Source: Chlorogloeopsis fritschii PCC 6912 (GTDB lineage Bacteria > Cyanobacteriota > Cyanobacteriia > Cyanobacteriales > Nostocaceae). Taken from it: 64,000 bases of DNA. Below the pieces are notes generated by a model. It was not told where the DNA came from. It made no database searches and saw only the letters and a program-made list of their open reading frames with translations. The position numbers were made by a program, and so were the translations under genes. The stretch spans positions 62,001 through 126,000 of the forward strand of contig NZ_AJLN01000061.1 in assembly GCF_000317285.1 (NCBI RefSeq), in the 5' to 3' direction. This document shows, piece by piece, positions 1 through 8,307 of this stretch (position 1 is its first letter; each line of letters opens with the position of its first letter).

Positions 1-1
1 G

Positions 2-754
2 TTGTGGTCGCGCCGTCCGATGTCAGGGCTTGCCTATATAATTGGAACTCTGGGATTAATTGGTTTTCCACCATTAGGAAGCTTTTGGGCATTGTTGAAA
101 TTAGCTTCAGGGCTGTGGGAAATAAAACCTTGGCTAGTAGGAGTGGTAATTGCAGTCAACGTTTTAACAGCCTTTAGTTTAACAAGGGAATTCTGCTTGA
201 TTTTTGGTGGTAAACCCAAGCCAATGAGCGAGCGATCGCCAGAAGTTCACTGGCCTATGGCTCTACCCATGATGATTTTATTGGGTTTTGTTCTACATCT
301 GCCTTTGGTGTTGCAAAGTTTATCACTTCTACCCAGTTGGGCAAGTCTAAATAAAGATGTAGCTTTACTACTGATGTGGTCGAGTATTTTTGGTTGCAGC
401 ATCAGTTGTGTAGTTTATCTCAGCAATATTATTCCCAAACCAATTCGCCTACCTTGGCAGCCTTTACAAGATTTGATTGCCTACGATTTTTACACTCCAA
501 AACTCTATCGGATGAGCATAGTTTTGAGTGTTGACCTGCTTTCTAAATTAGCCGATATTGTTGACCGCTTTGTAGTCGATGGCATCGTTAATTTAGTTGG
601 TTTGGCTTCTATTGGTGGTGGTGAAACTCTCAAGTATATTACCTCCGGGCAAACTCAATTTTATGCTTTCACAGTACTGCTTGGAGTTGGTATTCTAGGA
701 ATGTTTGTTACTTGGCCATTCTGGGGAAATCAGTTTTTGGAATTGATGTTTTAG
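2..754 (+). CDS. ndhF: NAD(P)H-quinone oxidoreductase chain 5 (NdhF), 3' part only
   Basis: This is the C-terminal 250 residues of an NdhF subunit, a proton-pumping membrane arm subunit of cyanobacterial NDH-1. The gene is cut by the window edge, so the true start is not visible. The reading frame holds several hydrophobic segments and the family-typical C-terminal stretch around FYTPKLYRMS, followed by a last membrane helix near the end. The genes downstream (carbonic anhydrase, ndhD, CO2 hydration protein) place this NdhF in a CO2-uptake NDH-1 complex (F3/D3 or F4/D4 type) rather than the respiratory form. No cupS-like gene follows the cup gene, which favours the constitutive F4/D4/CupB type, but this is inference. 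A short tandem of GCTAATG-like units follows the stop codon. Confidence 0.9.
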   Translation: MWSRRPMSGLAYIIGTLGLIGFPPLGSFWALLKLASGLWEIKPWLVGVVIAVNVLTAFSLTREFCLIFGGKPKPMSERSPEVHWPMALPMMILLGFVLHLPLVLQSLSLLPSWASLNKDVALLLMWSSIFGCSISCVVYLSNIIPKPIRLPWQPLQDLIAYDFYTPKLYRMSIVLSVDLLSKLADIVDRFVVDGIVNLVGLASIGGGETLKYITSGQTQFYAFTVLLGVGILGMFVTWPFWGNQFLELMF

Positions 755-840
755 TTTGGCTAATAGCTAATGGCTAATGGCTAACCACGATTAACAATTA
801 ACAATTTGTCTGTCAGTTTTTAAAGTCTCAGGAGAATAGT

Positions 841-1539
841 GTGAACAGATTTGTTTCAAGAAGAAACTTACTGAAATTAGGAGCAGGAGCAGTAGGTACA
901 GGTGTTGTAACTGCAGGATTAGGCTCTCAGTTAGTTTCTTCGCCCAAAGTACTTGCCGAAAAAAAGGATATTTCTCCTGAGCAAGCACTGCAAGAACTCA
1001 TAGAGGGTAATAACCGATTTGTAAAAAGAAAACGGAAAAATCCCGATCATTATACACGGCTGGTAGAAGTGGCTAAATCTCAAAAACCATTTGCTTCTAT
1101 TCTTGGTTGTGCAGATTCACGGGTGCCTGCCGAGATTGTCTTCGACCAAGGATTTGGAGATTTATTTGTATGTCGTGTAGCCGGTAATATTGCAATACCA
1201 GAAGAAATTGGCAGTTTAGAATTTGGCAGCTTAGTATTAGGTTCAAAAGTGATTATGGTATTGGGGCATGAAAGATGTGGTGCGGTAGATGCCACAATCA
1301 AAGGTGCTCAAGTACCAGGTCAAATTGCTAGTTTACTGGAAGCTATAAAACCTGGCATAGAAAAAGCAAAAAACCTCCCTGGAGATAAGTTAGAGAATTG
1401 TTGTAAAGCCAACGTTTTAGCACAAGTAGAAAAATTAAAAAAATCTCCAGTAATTTCTCAATTAATTGCAGATAAAAAGCTGGTAGTTGTTGGCGGTTAT
1501 TATGATTTAGATACTGGTAAAGTCACAATGCTTAGTTAG
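841..1539 (+). CDS. ecaB: Beta-carbonic anhydrase with Tat signal (EcaB-like)
   Basis: A 232-residue beta-class carbonic anhydrase, interconverting CO2 and bicarbonate. Zinc ligands are visible as C90 in the CADSR motif, H143 and C146 in GHERCG, with the D92/R94 dyad. The N-terminus carries a twin-arginine signal (SRRNLLKLG, residues 6-14), a hydrophobic stretch and a likely cleavage site after KVLA. The mature enzyme should therefore sit in the periplasm or thylakoid lumen. The start is GTG at 841, chosen because AGGAG lies six bases upstream. It sits between ndhF and ndhD, with 86 bases before and 49 bases after, so co-transcription is likely. From memory, EcaB of Synechocystis has been reported to associate with CupA/CupB; the gene position here fits that role. 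The EcaB name is a family-level inference. Confidence 0.9.
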   Translation: MNRFVSRRNLLKLGAGAVGTGVVTAGLGSQLVSSPKVLAEKKDISPEQALQELIEGNNRFVKRKRKNPDHYTRLVEVAKSQKPFASILGCADSRVPAEIVFDQGFGDLFVCRVAGNIAIPEEIGSLEFGSLVLGSKVIMVLGHERCGAVDATIKGAQVPGQIASLLEAIKPGIEKAKNLPGDKLENCCKANVLAQVEKLKKSPVISQLIADKKLVVVGGYYDLDTGKVTMLS

Positions 1540-1588
1540 TTTTAGATAAAAAATAGAGTAATACACACTTTAAAATCCTCACTTAACT

Positions 1589-3088
1589 ATGCTCAGTGTT
1601 TTGATTTGGCTCCCAATTATTACTGCTGCTTTTATAGCATTATTACCTAGCAATATTCCTGCCAATCGCATCCGTTTAGGAGCATTAACTCTGGCTGGGA
1701 TAGTTCTTCTGTGGAATCTTTTCATTCTCTTCAAATTTGATATCAACAATCCAGGGATGCAATTACAAGAGTATCTACCCTGGAACGAAACTCTTGGTTT
1801 AAGTTATCAACTTGGAGTTGATGGAATTTCCATCTTAATGCTGATTCTAAATAGCTTGCTTACGTGGATTGCTATTTACAGCAGCAGTCAGCAAATAGAA
1901 CGTCCCCGACTTTTTTATTCCCTAATTTTATTAGTGAGTGGTGGAGTTGCGGGTGCATTTCTGGCAGAGAATTTACTACTGTTCTTCCTGTTCTACGAAC
2001 TTGAATTAATACCCTTTTATCTGCTGATTTCGATTTGGGGAGGACAAAAACGAGCCTACGCGGGAATTAAATTCCTCATCTACACTGCTGTTTCCGGAGC
2101 TTTGATCCTGGCTACTTTCTTAGGTATCGTCTGGCTGACTGGCTCCCCCAACTTCAATTACGATTCCCTCTCTACCCAAGCCTTATCAACGGTACTGCAA
2201 ATCACTCTGCTTTTGGGAATATTAATAGGTTTTGGGATTAAAATTCCCCTGATTCCCTTGCATACCTGGTTACCAGACGCCTACGTCGAAGCTTCTGCTC
2301 CGATCGCTATTCTTCTTGGTGGTGTATTGGCAAAACTAGGAACCTATGGGATTTTGCGATTTGGCATGGAGTTGTTTCCTCAAGCTTGGAGTATTCTCGC
2401 CCCATCTTTGGCAATTTGGGGAGCGGTGAGTGCTATCTATGGAGCTGTTGTCGCGATCGCTCAAAAAGACATCAAGCGCATGGTAGCATACAGTTCCATC
2501 GGACACATGGGTTACATACTCCTAGCTGCTGCTGCCAGCACCTCTTTAGCGCTTGTAGGTGCAGTTGCCCAAATGGTTAGCCACGGTATTATTCTCGCCA
2601 TCCTCTTTCATTTGGTGGGAGTTGTAGAAACCAAGGTGGGAACTCGTGAATTAGATAAGCTTAATGGCTTGATGAGTCCAATCCGTGGTTTACCCCTGAT
2701 TAGCGGCTTACTTGTTTTAGGCGGAATGGCTAGTGCAGGCATTCCGGGGATGACAGGATTTATTGCTGAATTTATCGTTTTCCAAGGCAGTTTCTCTGTC
2801 TTTCCTATCCCCACATTATTGTGTGTAGTAGCATCTGGCTTAACAGCCGTTTATTTCGTCATCCTCCTCAACCGCACCTGTTTCGGCAAACTTGACAACA
2901 ATCTTGCCTACTATCCTAAAGTTCAATGGTATGAAAAAATGCCAGCCTTAATTTTGGCTGTCTTAATCTTGTTCTTGGGAGTACAACCGACGTGGTTAGT
3001 GCGTTGGATAGAACCGACAACAACAGCAGTTGTTGCAACAATACCCGCTTTGGAAAAAACTGTGACTCCCCAATTAGCCCTCAAATAA
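1589..3088 (+). CDS. ndhD: NAD(P)H-quinone oxidoreductase chain 4 (NdhD, CO2-uptake type)
   Basis: A 499-residue polytopic membrane protein of the NdhD/NuoM family, a proton-translocating subunit of the NDH-1 membrane arm in the thylakoid or plasma membrane. About fourteen hydrophobic segments can be traced. Family hallmarks include the FYELELIPFYLL helix with its conserved glutamate, and the HTWLPDAYVEASAP segment. Length matches the family norm of about 500. It follows the carbonic anhydrase gene by 49 bases and precedes the CO2 hydration protein gene, so it is the NdhD3 or NdhD4 paralogue that assembles with a Cup protein for CO2 uptake. No clear Shine-Dalgarno precedes the ATG. Which of the two paralogues it is cannot be settled without a tree. 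Confidence 0.93.
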   Translation: MLSVLIWLPIITAAFIALLPSNIPANRIRLGALTLAGIVLLWNLFILFKFDINNPGMQLQEYLPWNETLGLSYQLGVDGISILMLILNSLLTWIAIYSSSQQIERPRLFYSLILLVSGGVAGAFLAENLLLFFLFYELELIPFYLLISIWGGQKRAYAGIKFLIYTAVSGALILATFLGIVWLTGSPNFNYDSLSTQALSTVLQITLLLGILIGFGIKIPLIPLHTWLPDAYVEASAPIAILLGGVLAKLGTYGILRFGMELFPQAWSILAPSLAIWGAVSAIYGAVVAIAQKDIKRMVAYSSIGHMGYILLAAAASTSLALVGAVAQMVSHGIILAILFHLVGVVETKVGTRELDKLNGLMSPIRGLPLISGLLVLGGMASAGIPGMTGFIAEFIVFQGSFSVFPIPTLLCVVASGLTAVYFVILLNRTCFGKLDNNLAYYPKVQWYEKMPALILAVLILFLGVQPTWLVRWIEPTTTAVVATIPALEKTVTPQLALK

Positions 3089-3102
3089 AGTGTGAAGTAT
3101 GA

Positions 3103-3126
3103 AGTATGAAAAATTTTATACTTCAT
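3103..3126. repeat. Small inverted repeat after ndhD
   Basis: TGAAGTAT is repeated in inverted form as ATACTTCA around a ten-base A/T-rich spacer. The transcript could form an eight-pair hairpin just after the ndhD stop. It lacks a proper U-run, so it is more likely a dispersed repeat or RNA-stability element than a strong terminator. Confidence 0.5.
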
Positions 3127-3153
3127 CCTTCATCCCTCCTATAAATTCTTTTC

Positions 3154-3229
3154 TTTACGTCCTTTGTGTCCTTTGTGGTTCGTTCAATTTTTAAACTAAC
3201 CACAAAGAGCACAAAGAACGCAAAGTAAA
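3154..3229. repeat. Imperfect palindromic dispersed repeat between ndhD and cup gene
   Basis: The left arm (TTTACGTCCTTTGTGTCC...) and right arm (...GAGCACAAAGAACGCAAAGTAAA) are imperfect inverted copies around an A/T-rich centre. The motif CTTTGTG/CACAAAG is familiar as a dispersed intergenic palindrome in many cyanobacteria. It lies inside what should be one operon, so it may shape mRNA processing between ndhD and the cup gene. Confidence 0.6.
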
Positions 3230-3264
3230 TACAAATATTAAGGCTAATATAAAAGGAACTCGAA

Positions 3265-4587
3265 ATGGTACAAACTCCAGATAAACCTATAACTAAATTA
3301 CCGCCTTCTACGCATGAATTTGCAGAAATAATTCATCGCTTGGAAGCTGGCGGTTCGATGTTACCAGATACCCCAGAAAACCTGATGCAAATTATCGGCA
3401 TTTATAAAGCTTATGCAGTGCCGATGGATTTTTATTGGCGTGACTTGCTTTATATTGCCGAACGTGTATTTTTAAACCCGCTTCCTTTTTTCAAATACTT
3501 CTTACCCAAAGAGTATTTAGAGCGCCACAATCACTATGCTGGTGATGATGCCGATTTACGAATTTGGCGTGGTGAAGCAACTGCCCACCCCGAACTTTTG
3601 GCATTTATGGAAAAAGGTGAAACTTTCAAAATGCCAAAGTTATTTCATCACTTGTTTCACGATCGCATCAATATGGAATTTGCTGAAGCTTGTATGCGAG
3701 CTATGCTCTGGCACCGCCATATGTATGCGCCAGTGAACCAATTTGATGCGTATCTGGATAGCGAAGAGTATAAAGCCAATGCCGATAGGGCAATTAAGGC
3801 ATACTTTCAAGGCAATCCCGTGATGTTGGGACTTTACAAACTGTTTCCTGATATGTTTTTGGAACAGTGCCGCCAAATGTCTTACTATGCCAATCTCGGT
3901 TTATTCTGGGAAGTCATGGCTCCCGTTTTCTTTGAAATGTCAGACATTTACGACGAGGGCGGGTTTAAAGGCGTACCCGATGCCATGAATTTTTTGGTGA
4001 ATGGAATTTTTGCGATCGCCGGGCGTCCCATTTACCATCATGTTTATATTCGAGGTGAATGCTACGAAATCATTCCCAAATCTAAGGGCTTCACCTGGCT
4101 TTACGAAGCAGCATTACCCTATGTCGAAGCTGTTTTTTATCGTACTGCTCCTTTCCGTGGTACAAAATCTTACAATGCTCAAGTCGGACAAGTACCTGAC
4201 AAGCAAGAAGATTTCCACTATGGAATTCTGTATGCTGATGTGTTTCCAGTAGGTACAGCAGGTATCCCACCGACATTATTAATGCAAGATATGTTACATT
4301 TCTTGCCCTCATATTTGGTTGAGTATTACAAAAAACATTGCCGAGGTGAAGATGATATGTTGATTCAGTTGGGAATAAGTTTCCAACGTTCGATGTACAA
4401 TGTCACTTCTGCAGTAATTCAAGCTTTGCGAACAGCACTTTTATATCCCTTAGACGATCAAAACCCCAAGCATTTACAAGCTAATCGGGAATTCTTTGAA
4501 GCGCAATTAAATCGTTTTTGTCGTCCTGAATATGGTATGCGGGATGCTGCTCGTTTGCGTCAAATTCAGCGACAAGATTATCGTTAG
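3265..4587 (+). CDS. CO2 hydration protein (ChpX/ChpY, CupA/CupB family)
   Basis: A 440-residue soluble protein of the cyanobacterial CO2 hydration family that caps the membrane arm of NDH-1MS complexes and converts CO2 to bicarbonate at the cytoplasmic face. The N-terminal region (RLEAGGSMLPDTPENLMQII) and the many conserved Trp, His and Glu residues are family-typical, and the length fits. The ATG is supported by AAGGAA six bases upstream. It closes the ndhF-ecaB-ndhD cluster and is followed by a strong hairpin terminator. With no cupS-like fasciclin gene behind it, cupB (chpX) is somewhat more likely than cupA (chpY). I could not decide this from the sequence alone, so no symbol is given. 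Confidence 0.9.
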   Translation: MVQTPDKPITKLPPSTHEFAEIIHRLEAGGSMLPDTPENLMQIIGIYKAYAVPMDFYWRDLLYIAERVFLNPLPFFKYFLPKEYLERHNHYAGDDADLRIWRGEATAHPELLAFMEKGETFKMPKLFHHLFHDRINMEFAEACMRAMLWHRHMYAPVNQFDAYLDSEEYKANADRAIKAYFQGNPVMLGLYKLFPDMFLEQCRQMSYYANLGLFWEVMAPVFFEMSDIYDEGGFKGVPDAMNFLVNGIFAIAGRPIYHHVYIRGECYEIIPKSKGFTWLYEAALPYVEAVFYRTAPFRGTKSYNAQVGQVPDKQEDFHYGILYADVFPVGTAGIPPTLLMQDMLHFLPSYLVEYYKKHCRGEDDMLIQLGISFQRSMYNVTSAVIQALRTALLYPLDDQNPKHLQANREFFEAQLNRFCRPEYGMRDAARLRQIQRQDYR

Positions 4588-4663
4588 TAGATTCCCCTAA
4601 TACCAAGTCTCTAAATAAAAGCTATACATCATTCTCCCCTGCCCCCTGCTCACACTAGTTGTC

Positions 4664-4692
4664 AAATCTCCAGCCACCTGGGCTGGAGATTT
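4664..4692. terminator. Strong bidirectional hairpin terminator
   Basis: A perfect 12-base stem (AAATCTCCAGCC / GGCTGGAGATTT) encloses a five-base loop between the convergent cup gene and the minus-strand kinase fragment. The A/T ends supply short U-tracts in both directions, so it probably stops transcription from both sides. Confidence 0.8.
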
Positions 4693-4698
4693 AACGAA

Positions 4699-5337
4699 TT
4701 AACACATAAGAAAACGAATACGCTCGTCATCGCTATTTCCGGAATTAGCGCCTTTTTTTGCTGTCATCTTGTGTGGGAACTGTACGGTGAAAGTGGTTTG
4801 ATTATTCACACTCTCTACTCGAATGGAGGCTCCTAACCGTTGCACTAATTTTTGTGCGATCGCCAATCCTAATCCAGTTCCACCTCTTTGCCAAGGATTG
4901 AAAATTTGAGTCTGTTTATTGGCTGTAATTTCAACACCAGAGTTGCTCACACTCAGTTGTGTAGTGTTGGCTGTGGCATATGCACAGACAACGATCGCTT
5001 TACCAGCAGGTGTGTATTGGCAAGCATTGCTTAATAACGCAACTAAAATCTGTTCTAAGTCAGAGATATTCGTTTTTAATAATGGCAAATCGGCAGTTGT
5101 TACTATGTATAGTTGTTTTTGCTGCCTGCAAATACGTTCTTTAAACAACTTGACAACAGAGGGAAGCCAATTTTGTAAATCAATTGTATCCGTTATCGAG
5201 GGCGTCATCTCAGCATCGAGATGGGCTTGCGTATTCTCAACGCTGTCTAATAACGGTGATTCCAATTCACTCTGATGCCAACAGACGACTGTGTTCGAGT
5301 AACAATTACTAGTTTGTTGAAAGGGATCGGCACTCAT
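4699..5337 (-). CDS. Orphan histidine-kinase-type ATPase domain protein, degenerate
   Basis: 212 residues that match only the ATP-binding half of a sensor kinase. The N-box is present (LLSNACQY, about residues 102-109), as is the G2 box (GGTGLGLAIAQ). The G1 box that is normally DxGxG reads NSGVE, and no phospho-acceptor His region or sensor domain is present. It may be the remnant of a larger hybrid kinase, or a stand-alone ATPase or anti-kinase module. AGGA lies eleven bases before the ATG. Downstream is the shared terminator at 4664-4692. The gene upstream on the same strand is a small unknown protein, and the phytochrome operon begins divergently beyond it. Function is not assigned; ATP binding is doubtful because of the G1 change. 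Confidence 0.6.
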   Translation of the reverse strand: MSADPFQQTSNCYSNTVVCWHQSELESPLLDSVENTQAHLDAEMTPSITDTIDLQNWLPSVVKLFKERICRQQKQLYIVTTADLPLLKTNISDLEQILVALLSNACQYTPAGKAIVVCAYATANTTQLSVSNSGVEITANKQTQIFNPWQRGGTGLGLAIAQKLVQRLGASIRVESVNNQTTFTVQFPHKMTAKKGANSGNSDDERIRFLMC

Positions 5338-5428
5338 CCAAAATTCCTGCCTTTTTGCTGGCTATAAAGGTGTTTGTCAGGAGGGCTGGTTCTTGTTCGC
5401 GCAGCGTCTCCGTAGGAGAATCGCCCCC

Positions 5429-5665
5429 TCACATAGAACTTGTTGCTAAGACACGAGATTCAGCAATATCCCGAATCAGCGCCGTTCTAGAGGCTATGTA
5501 ACCATACAATGCACAGACTTCTTCTCCATTCAATAGAATCTTGTTGGTAATTTGTTGCAAGATCACCTTGATTAACCCAGTATCCGTAAGGGCAAGCAGA
5601 TCGTTACTTGGTGTATTTTCTATTACAGACCAAGTTAAACGCAGCATTGAAGAGTTGATATGCAT
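5429..5665 (-). CDS. Small conserved-type hypothetical protein (78 aa)
   Basis: Unrecognised 78-residue protein. The sequence looks soluble and mostly helical, with a central run TGLIKVILQQITNKILLNGEE and a C-terminal part ending SRVLATSSM. AAGGA lies about nine bases before the ATG at 5665, which supports the start. It is divergent from the phytochrome gene and precedes the orphan ATPase gene on the same strand, with 91 bases between that hold a short GCGTCTCCGTAGGAGAA repeat fragment. The pairing suggests a signalling role, but that is only context. No membrane segment or signal peptide is visible. Confidence 0.6.
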   Translation of the reverse strand: MHINSSMLRLTWSVIENTPSNDLLALTDTGLIKVILQQITNKILLNGEEVCALYGYIASRTALIRDIAESRVLATSSM

Positions 5666-5971
5666 TGTTTTATCCTTGTATTTTTATGGAAGATTTTAAT
5701 ATTTTCTTTAGATTTTGTTAATTAGCATCCTCCGAATCTTGTTCCTCTTTAAAAGAATTTAATATTTTCTTTAGTTTGTTGCTGAGATTTTAACTAATCG
5801 AAATATTTTTCGAGCGCTCACAGCACCAACGAGAGCAGCAAATCGCTAGTGGTTGAGCTTCTCTGGTGCCAGTTCTACTCCTACAAATGCTGCATTTACT
5901 GCCTTTCAAAATGTTTCGATATGTTAAGCCATTAGCGAATTTAAAATTACTACTGCCAACCAGGGAGTTCG
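5666..5971. other. Intergenic region before the phytochrome gene
   Basis: A/T-rich divergent spacer. ATTTAATATTTTCTTTAG, or nearly so, occurs twice (near 5694 and 5757), and a related version recurs near 12545. The promoter of the phytochrome operon should lie here, but no -35/-10 pair stands out. The phytochrome frame is open upstream to a stop at 5942, with no start codon before 5972. Confidence 0.4.
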
Positions 5972-8236
5972 ATGAGTCACGATCGCGAATTAATTTATTT
6001 TTCTGGTTCTATTCAGCCTCACGGCATTCTTCTGGTGCTCTCCTATCCTGAGCTAAAAATTCTGCAAGTGAGTGCTAATACTCAAGCTCATTTGGGAATT
6101 CCTCATCAAAATTTGCTCAACCAGCCCCTTGATACTTTGCTAGACACTACACAAATTCAAGCGATTAGCAAGTGCTTGTCGAAAGATTTTATGGGTATCA
6201 ATCCGATGAAAATATTAATTCGCAATCCGGGGGGCGATCGCTTATTTAACGGTCTGCTGCATCGAACAACAGATGTTATTGTCCTAGAATTGGAGCCGAT
6301 TATTTCCCAGACACAAGAAAATTTCTTTAGTTGTTCTGCTCTCGTCAAAGGGGCGATCGCTCAACTGCAACAAGTATCCGGCAGTAGCGAATTTTTGCAG
6401 TTAGTGACTCAACAGGTGCAGAATTTAACTGGATTTGACCGTGTCATGGTGTATCAATTTGACTCTCAAGGAGCAGGGAAAGTAATAGCAGAGACAAAGC
6501 GGGACAATTTACCATCTTATTTAGAGCTACACTATCCTGCCACAGATATCCCAAAGCCAGTTAGGGAATCTTACAAACGCGGGATGTCAAGATTTATTCC
6601 TAATTTAAGTGCGCAACCTATAGAACTAGTTCCGCAAAAAAACCAGGTAACTCAGCAACCACTCGATCTCAGTTTGGCAGTGCTGCGGAGCGTCGATTCC
6701 TGCTGTGTTGAATACCATCAAAATATTGGCGTCGCAGCCATTATGGTTGTTGCGCTAGTCAAAAATCAAACCCTGTGGGGATTAATTTCCTGCCATCATC
6801 AGACACCAAAATTTGTCCCTTACGAAATTCGGGAAGCCTGTGAGTTATTGGCACAATTCGTAGTTTCGGAATTAACCAACAAAGTTGATCGCGAAGAACT
6901 AGACTATATAGTCAAACTTAGAGCTTTGCAATCAGAATTTGTAGAATCAATTTCCCAAGCCGATAACCTCAAACAAGCACTCGTTAATCCCGCACCTCGC
7001 CTACTGGATTTGGTAAGTGCCCAAGGAGCCGCCGTTTGTTTAGAAGATGAAATCACACTGGTTGGATTAACACCAACGGTTGAGCAAGTTCGCGATTTAA
7101 TTGATTGGGCTGATGCCCAAGTCAGCAATGCCCTATTTCAAACCAATTTGCTGCCAAAACTTTACCCAGAAGCTCTGGCATTTAAAGATGTTGCTAGTGG
7201 CTTGCTGCTTTTGCAAATTTCCAAGGTTCGCCGATATTATATTCTCTGGTTCCGTCCGGAAGTTTTGCAAACGGTGAACTGGGCAGGCAATCCAAATGCT
7301 TCTACCACTGTTGAGGCAGATGGCACTGTAACGTTATCTCCCCGCCAATCTTTTCAAAGGTGGCAACAAACAGTTCGATGCACATCACTGCCCTGGAAAA
7401 CTTGCGAGCTAGAGCAAGCATTGGATCTCAGGAATGCGATCGTCGGTATTGTCCTCAAAAAAGCAGATGAGTTAGCCCAGATCAACCGGGAGTTAGAGCG
7501 TAGCAATCAGGAGCTAGATTCTTTTGCCTATGCTGCCTCTCACGATCTCAAGGAACCCTTGCGAGGCATTCATAATTTCTCGACGCTGTTGTTAAGAGGT
7601 TATGAGTCGGTGTTAGATGACGTGGGTAAATCTCGCTTGCAAACTTTAATTCGTCTTACCCGTCGCATGGAGTCTTTGATTGATGTCTTGCTCAAGTTCT
7701 CGCGACTGGGGCAAGCAGAGTTACATTATGTATCCACAGATCTCAACCTCATAGTTAATAAAGCACTTGAAGATTTACGCGTCAGCCGTCCAGATTTTCA
7801 AGCCCAGATTCGCATTCCACGACCTTTACCTACAGTTGAGTGCGATCCTGTCCTTATTGGTGAAGTTTTCACTAACCTTTTCAGTAATGCTCTCAAGTAT
7901 AACAATAAGGCAGAAAAATGGATTGAGATTGGTTATTTGGACAAAGAAGGGACTGGCGATTGGGTACTGGGTACTGGGAAATCTCAAAAAGTTAACCAAC
8001 AATCCTCCCAATTCCCAATTACTTTCTACATCAAAGACAACGGCATCGGAATTCGAGAGCGACATCTGGAAATCATCTTCCGTTTGTTTAAGCGGTTGCA
8101 CGAGCAACACCTCTACGGTGGTGGTACAGGGGCAGGGCTGACAATTACTAAAAAAATTATTGAACGTCATGGCGGACAAATTTGGGTGGAGTCTACCGTA
8201 GACGTTGGCTCAACTTTCTACTTTACTCTTACATAA
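5972..8236 (+). CDS. cphA: Cph1-type phytochrome histidine kinase
   Basis: A 754-residue red/far-red light sensor kinase with PAS, GAF, PHY, HisKA and HATPase regions in that order. The GAF domain has the bilin-attachment cysteine of plant and Cph1-type phytochromes (C244 in LRSVDSCCVEYHQN) and the PATDIP motif (D192). At the N-terminus, the position that holds Cys in bacteriophytochromes is His3 (MSHDREL), so the chromophore should be phycocyanobilin on the GAF Cys. The phospho-acceptor is H524 in ASHDLKEP. The ATPase domain has the N-box (LFSNALKY), DNGIGI and the GGGTGAGL region. An unusual stretch near residues 658-683 is built from heptamer-like DNA. The response regulator gene follows, a typical cph1-rcp1 pair. 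Start is the only available ATG. Confidence 0.93.
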   Translation: MSHDRELIYFSGSIQPHGILLVLSYPELKILQVSANTQAHLGIPHQNLLNQPLDTLLDTTQIQAISKCLSKDFMGINPMKILIRNPGGDRLFNGLLHRTTDVIVLELEPIISQTQENFFSCSALVKGAIAQLQQVSGSSEFLQLVTQQVQNLTGFDRVMVYQFDSQGAGKVIAETKRDNLPSYLELHYPATDIPKPVRESYKRGMSRFIPNLSAQPIELVPQKNQVTQQPLDLSLAVLRSVDSCCVEYHQNIGVAAIMVVALVKNQTLWGLISCHHQTPKFVPYEIREACELLAQFVVSELTNKVDREELDYIVKLRALQSEFVESISQADNLKQALVNPAPRLLDLVSAQGAAVCLEDEITLVGLTPTVEQVRDLIDWADAQVSNALFQTNLLPKLYPEALAFKDVASGLLLLQISKVRRYYILWFRPEVLQTVNWAGNPNASTTVEADGTVTLSPRQSFQRWQQTVRCTSLPWKTCELEQALDLRNAIVGIVLKKADELAQINRELERSNQELDSFAYAASHDLKEPLRGIHNFSTLLLRGYESVLDDVGKSRLQTLIRLTRRMESLIDVLLKFSRLGQAELHYVSTDLNLIVNKALEDLRVSRPDFQAQIRIPRPLPTVECDPVLIGEVFTNLFSNALKYNNKAEKWIEIGYLDKEGTGDWVLGTGKSQKVNQQSSQFPITFYIKDNGIGIRERHLEIIFRLFKRLHEQHLYGGGTGAGLTITKKIIERHGGQIWVESTVDVGSTFYFTLT
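7945..8022 (+). repeat. In-frame heptamer-derived insert inside the phytochrome gene
   Basis: The coding sequence contains TACTGGG-type units (near 7959-7980) and inverted ATTCCCA-type units (8006-8021), the same kind of heptamers seen between genes in this window. They encode an irregular hydrophilic loop between two strands of the ATPase domain, before the conserved ITFYIKDNGIGI. The reading frame is kept. Confidence 0.55.
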
Positions 8237-8307
8237 TTAAGATAAATTAAATAATGTAAAGTAATGTAAAATGATATGAAATAATATTGAACTTTAAAAA
8301 ATTCGGA

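Noticed and set aside
4919-5275. 118-codon open frame on the plus strand
   Set aside because: Lies antisense to the kinase ATPase gene, whose motifs are recognisable; the plus-strand protein shows no family pattern.
5945-5971. Upstream extension of the phytochrome gene to recover a bacteriophytochrome-type Cys
   Set aside because: The frame is open only to a stop at 5942 and has no start codon; the TGC there is not at the canonical position, and the GAF Cys is present anyway.
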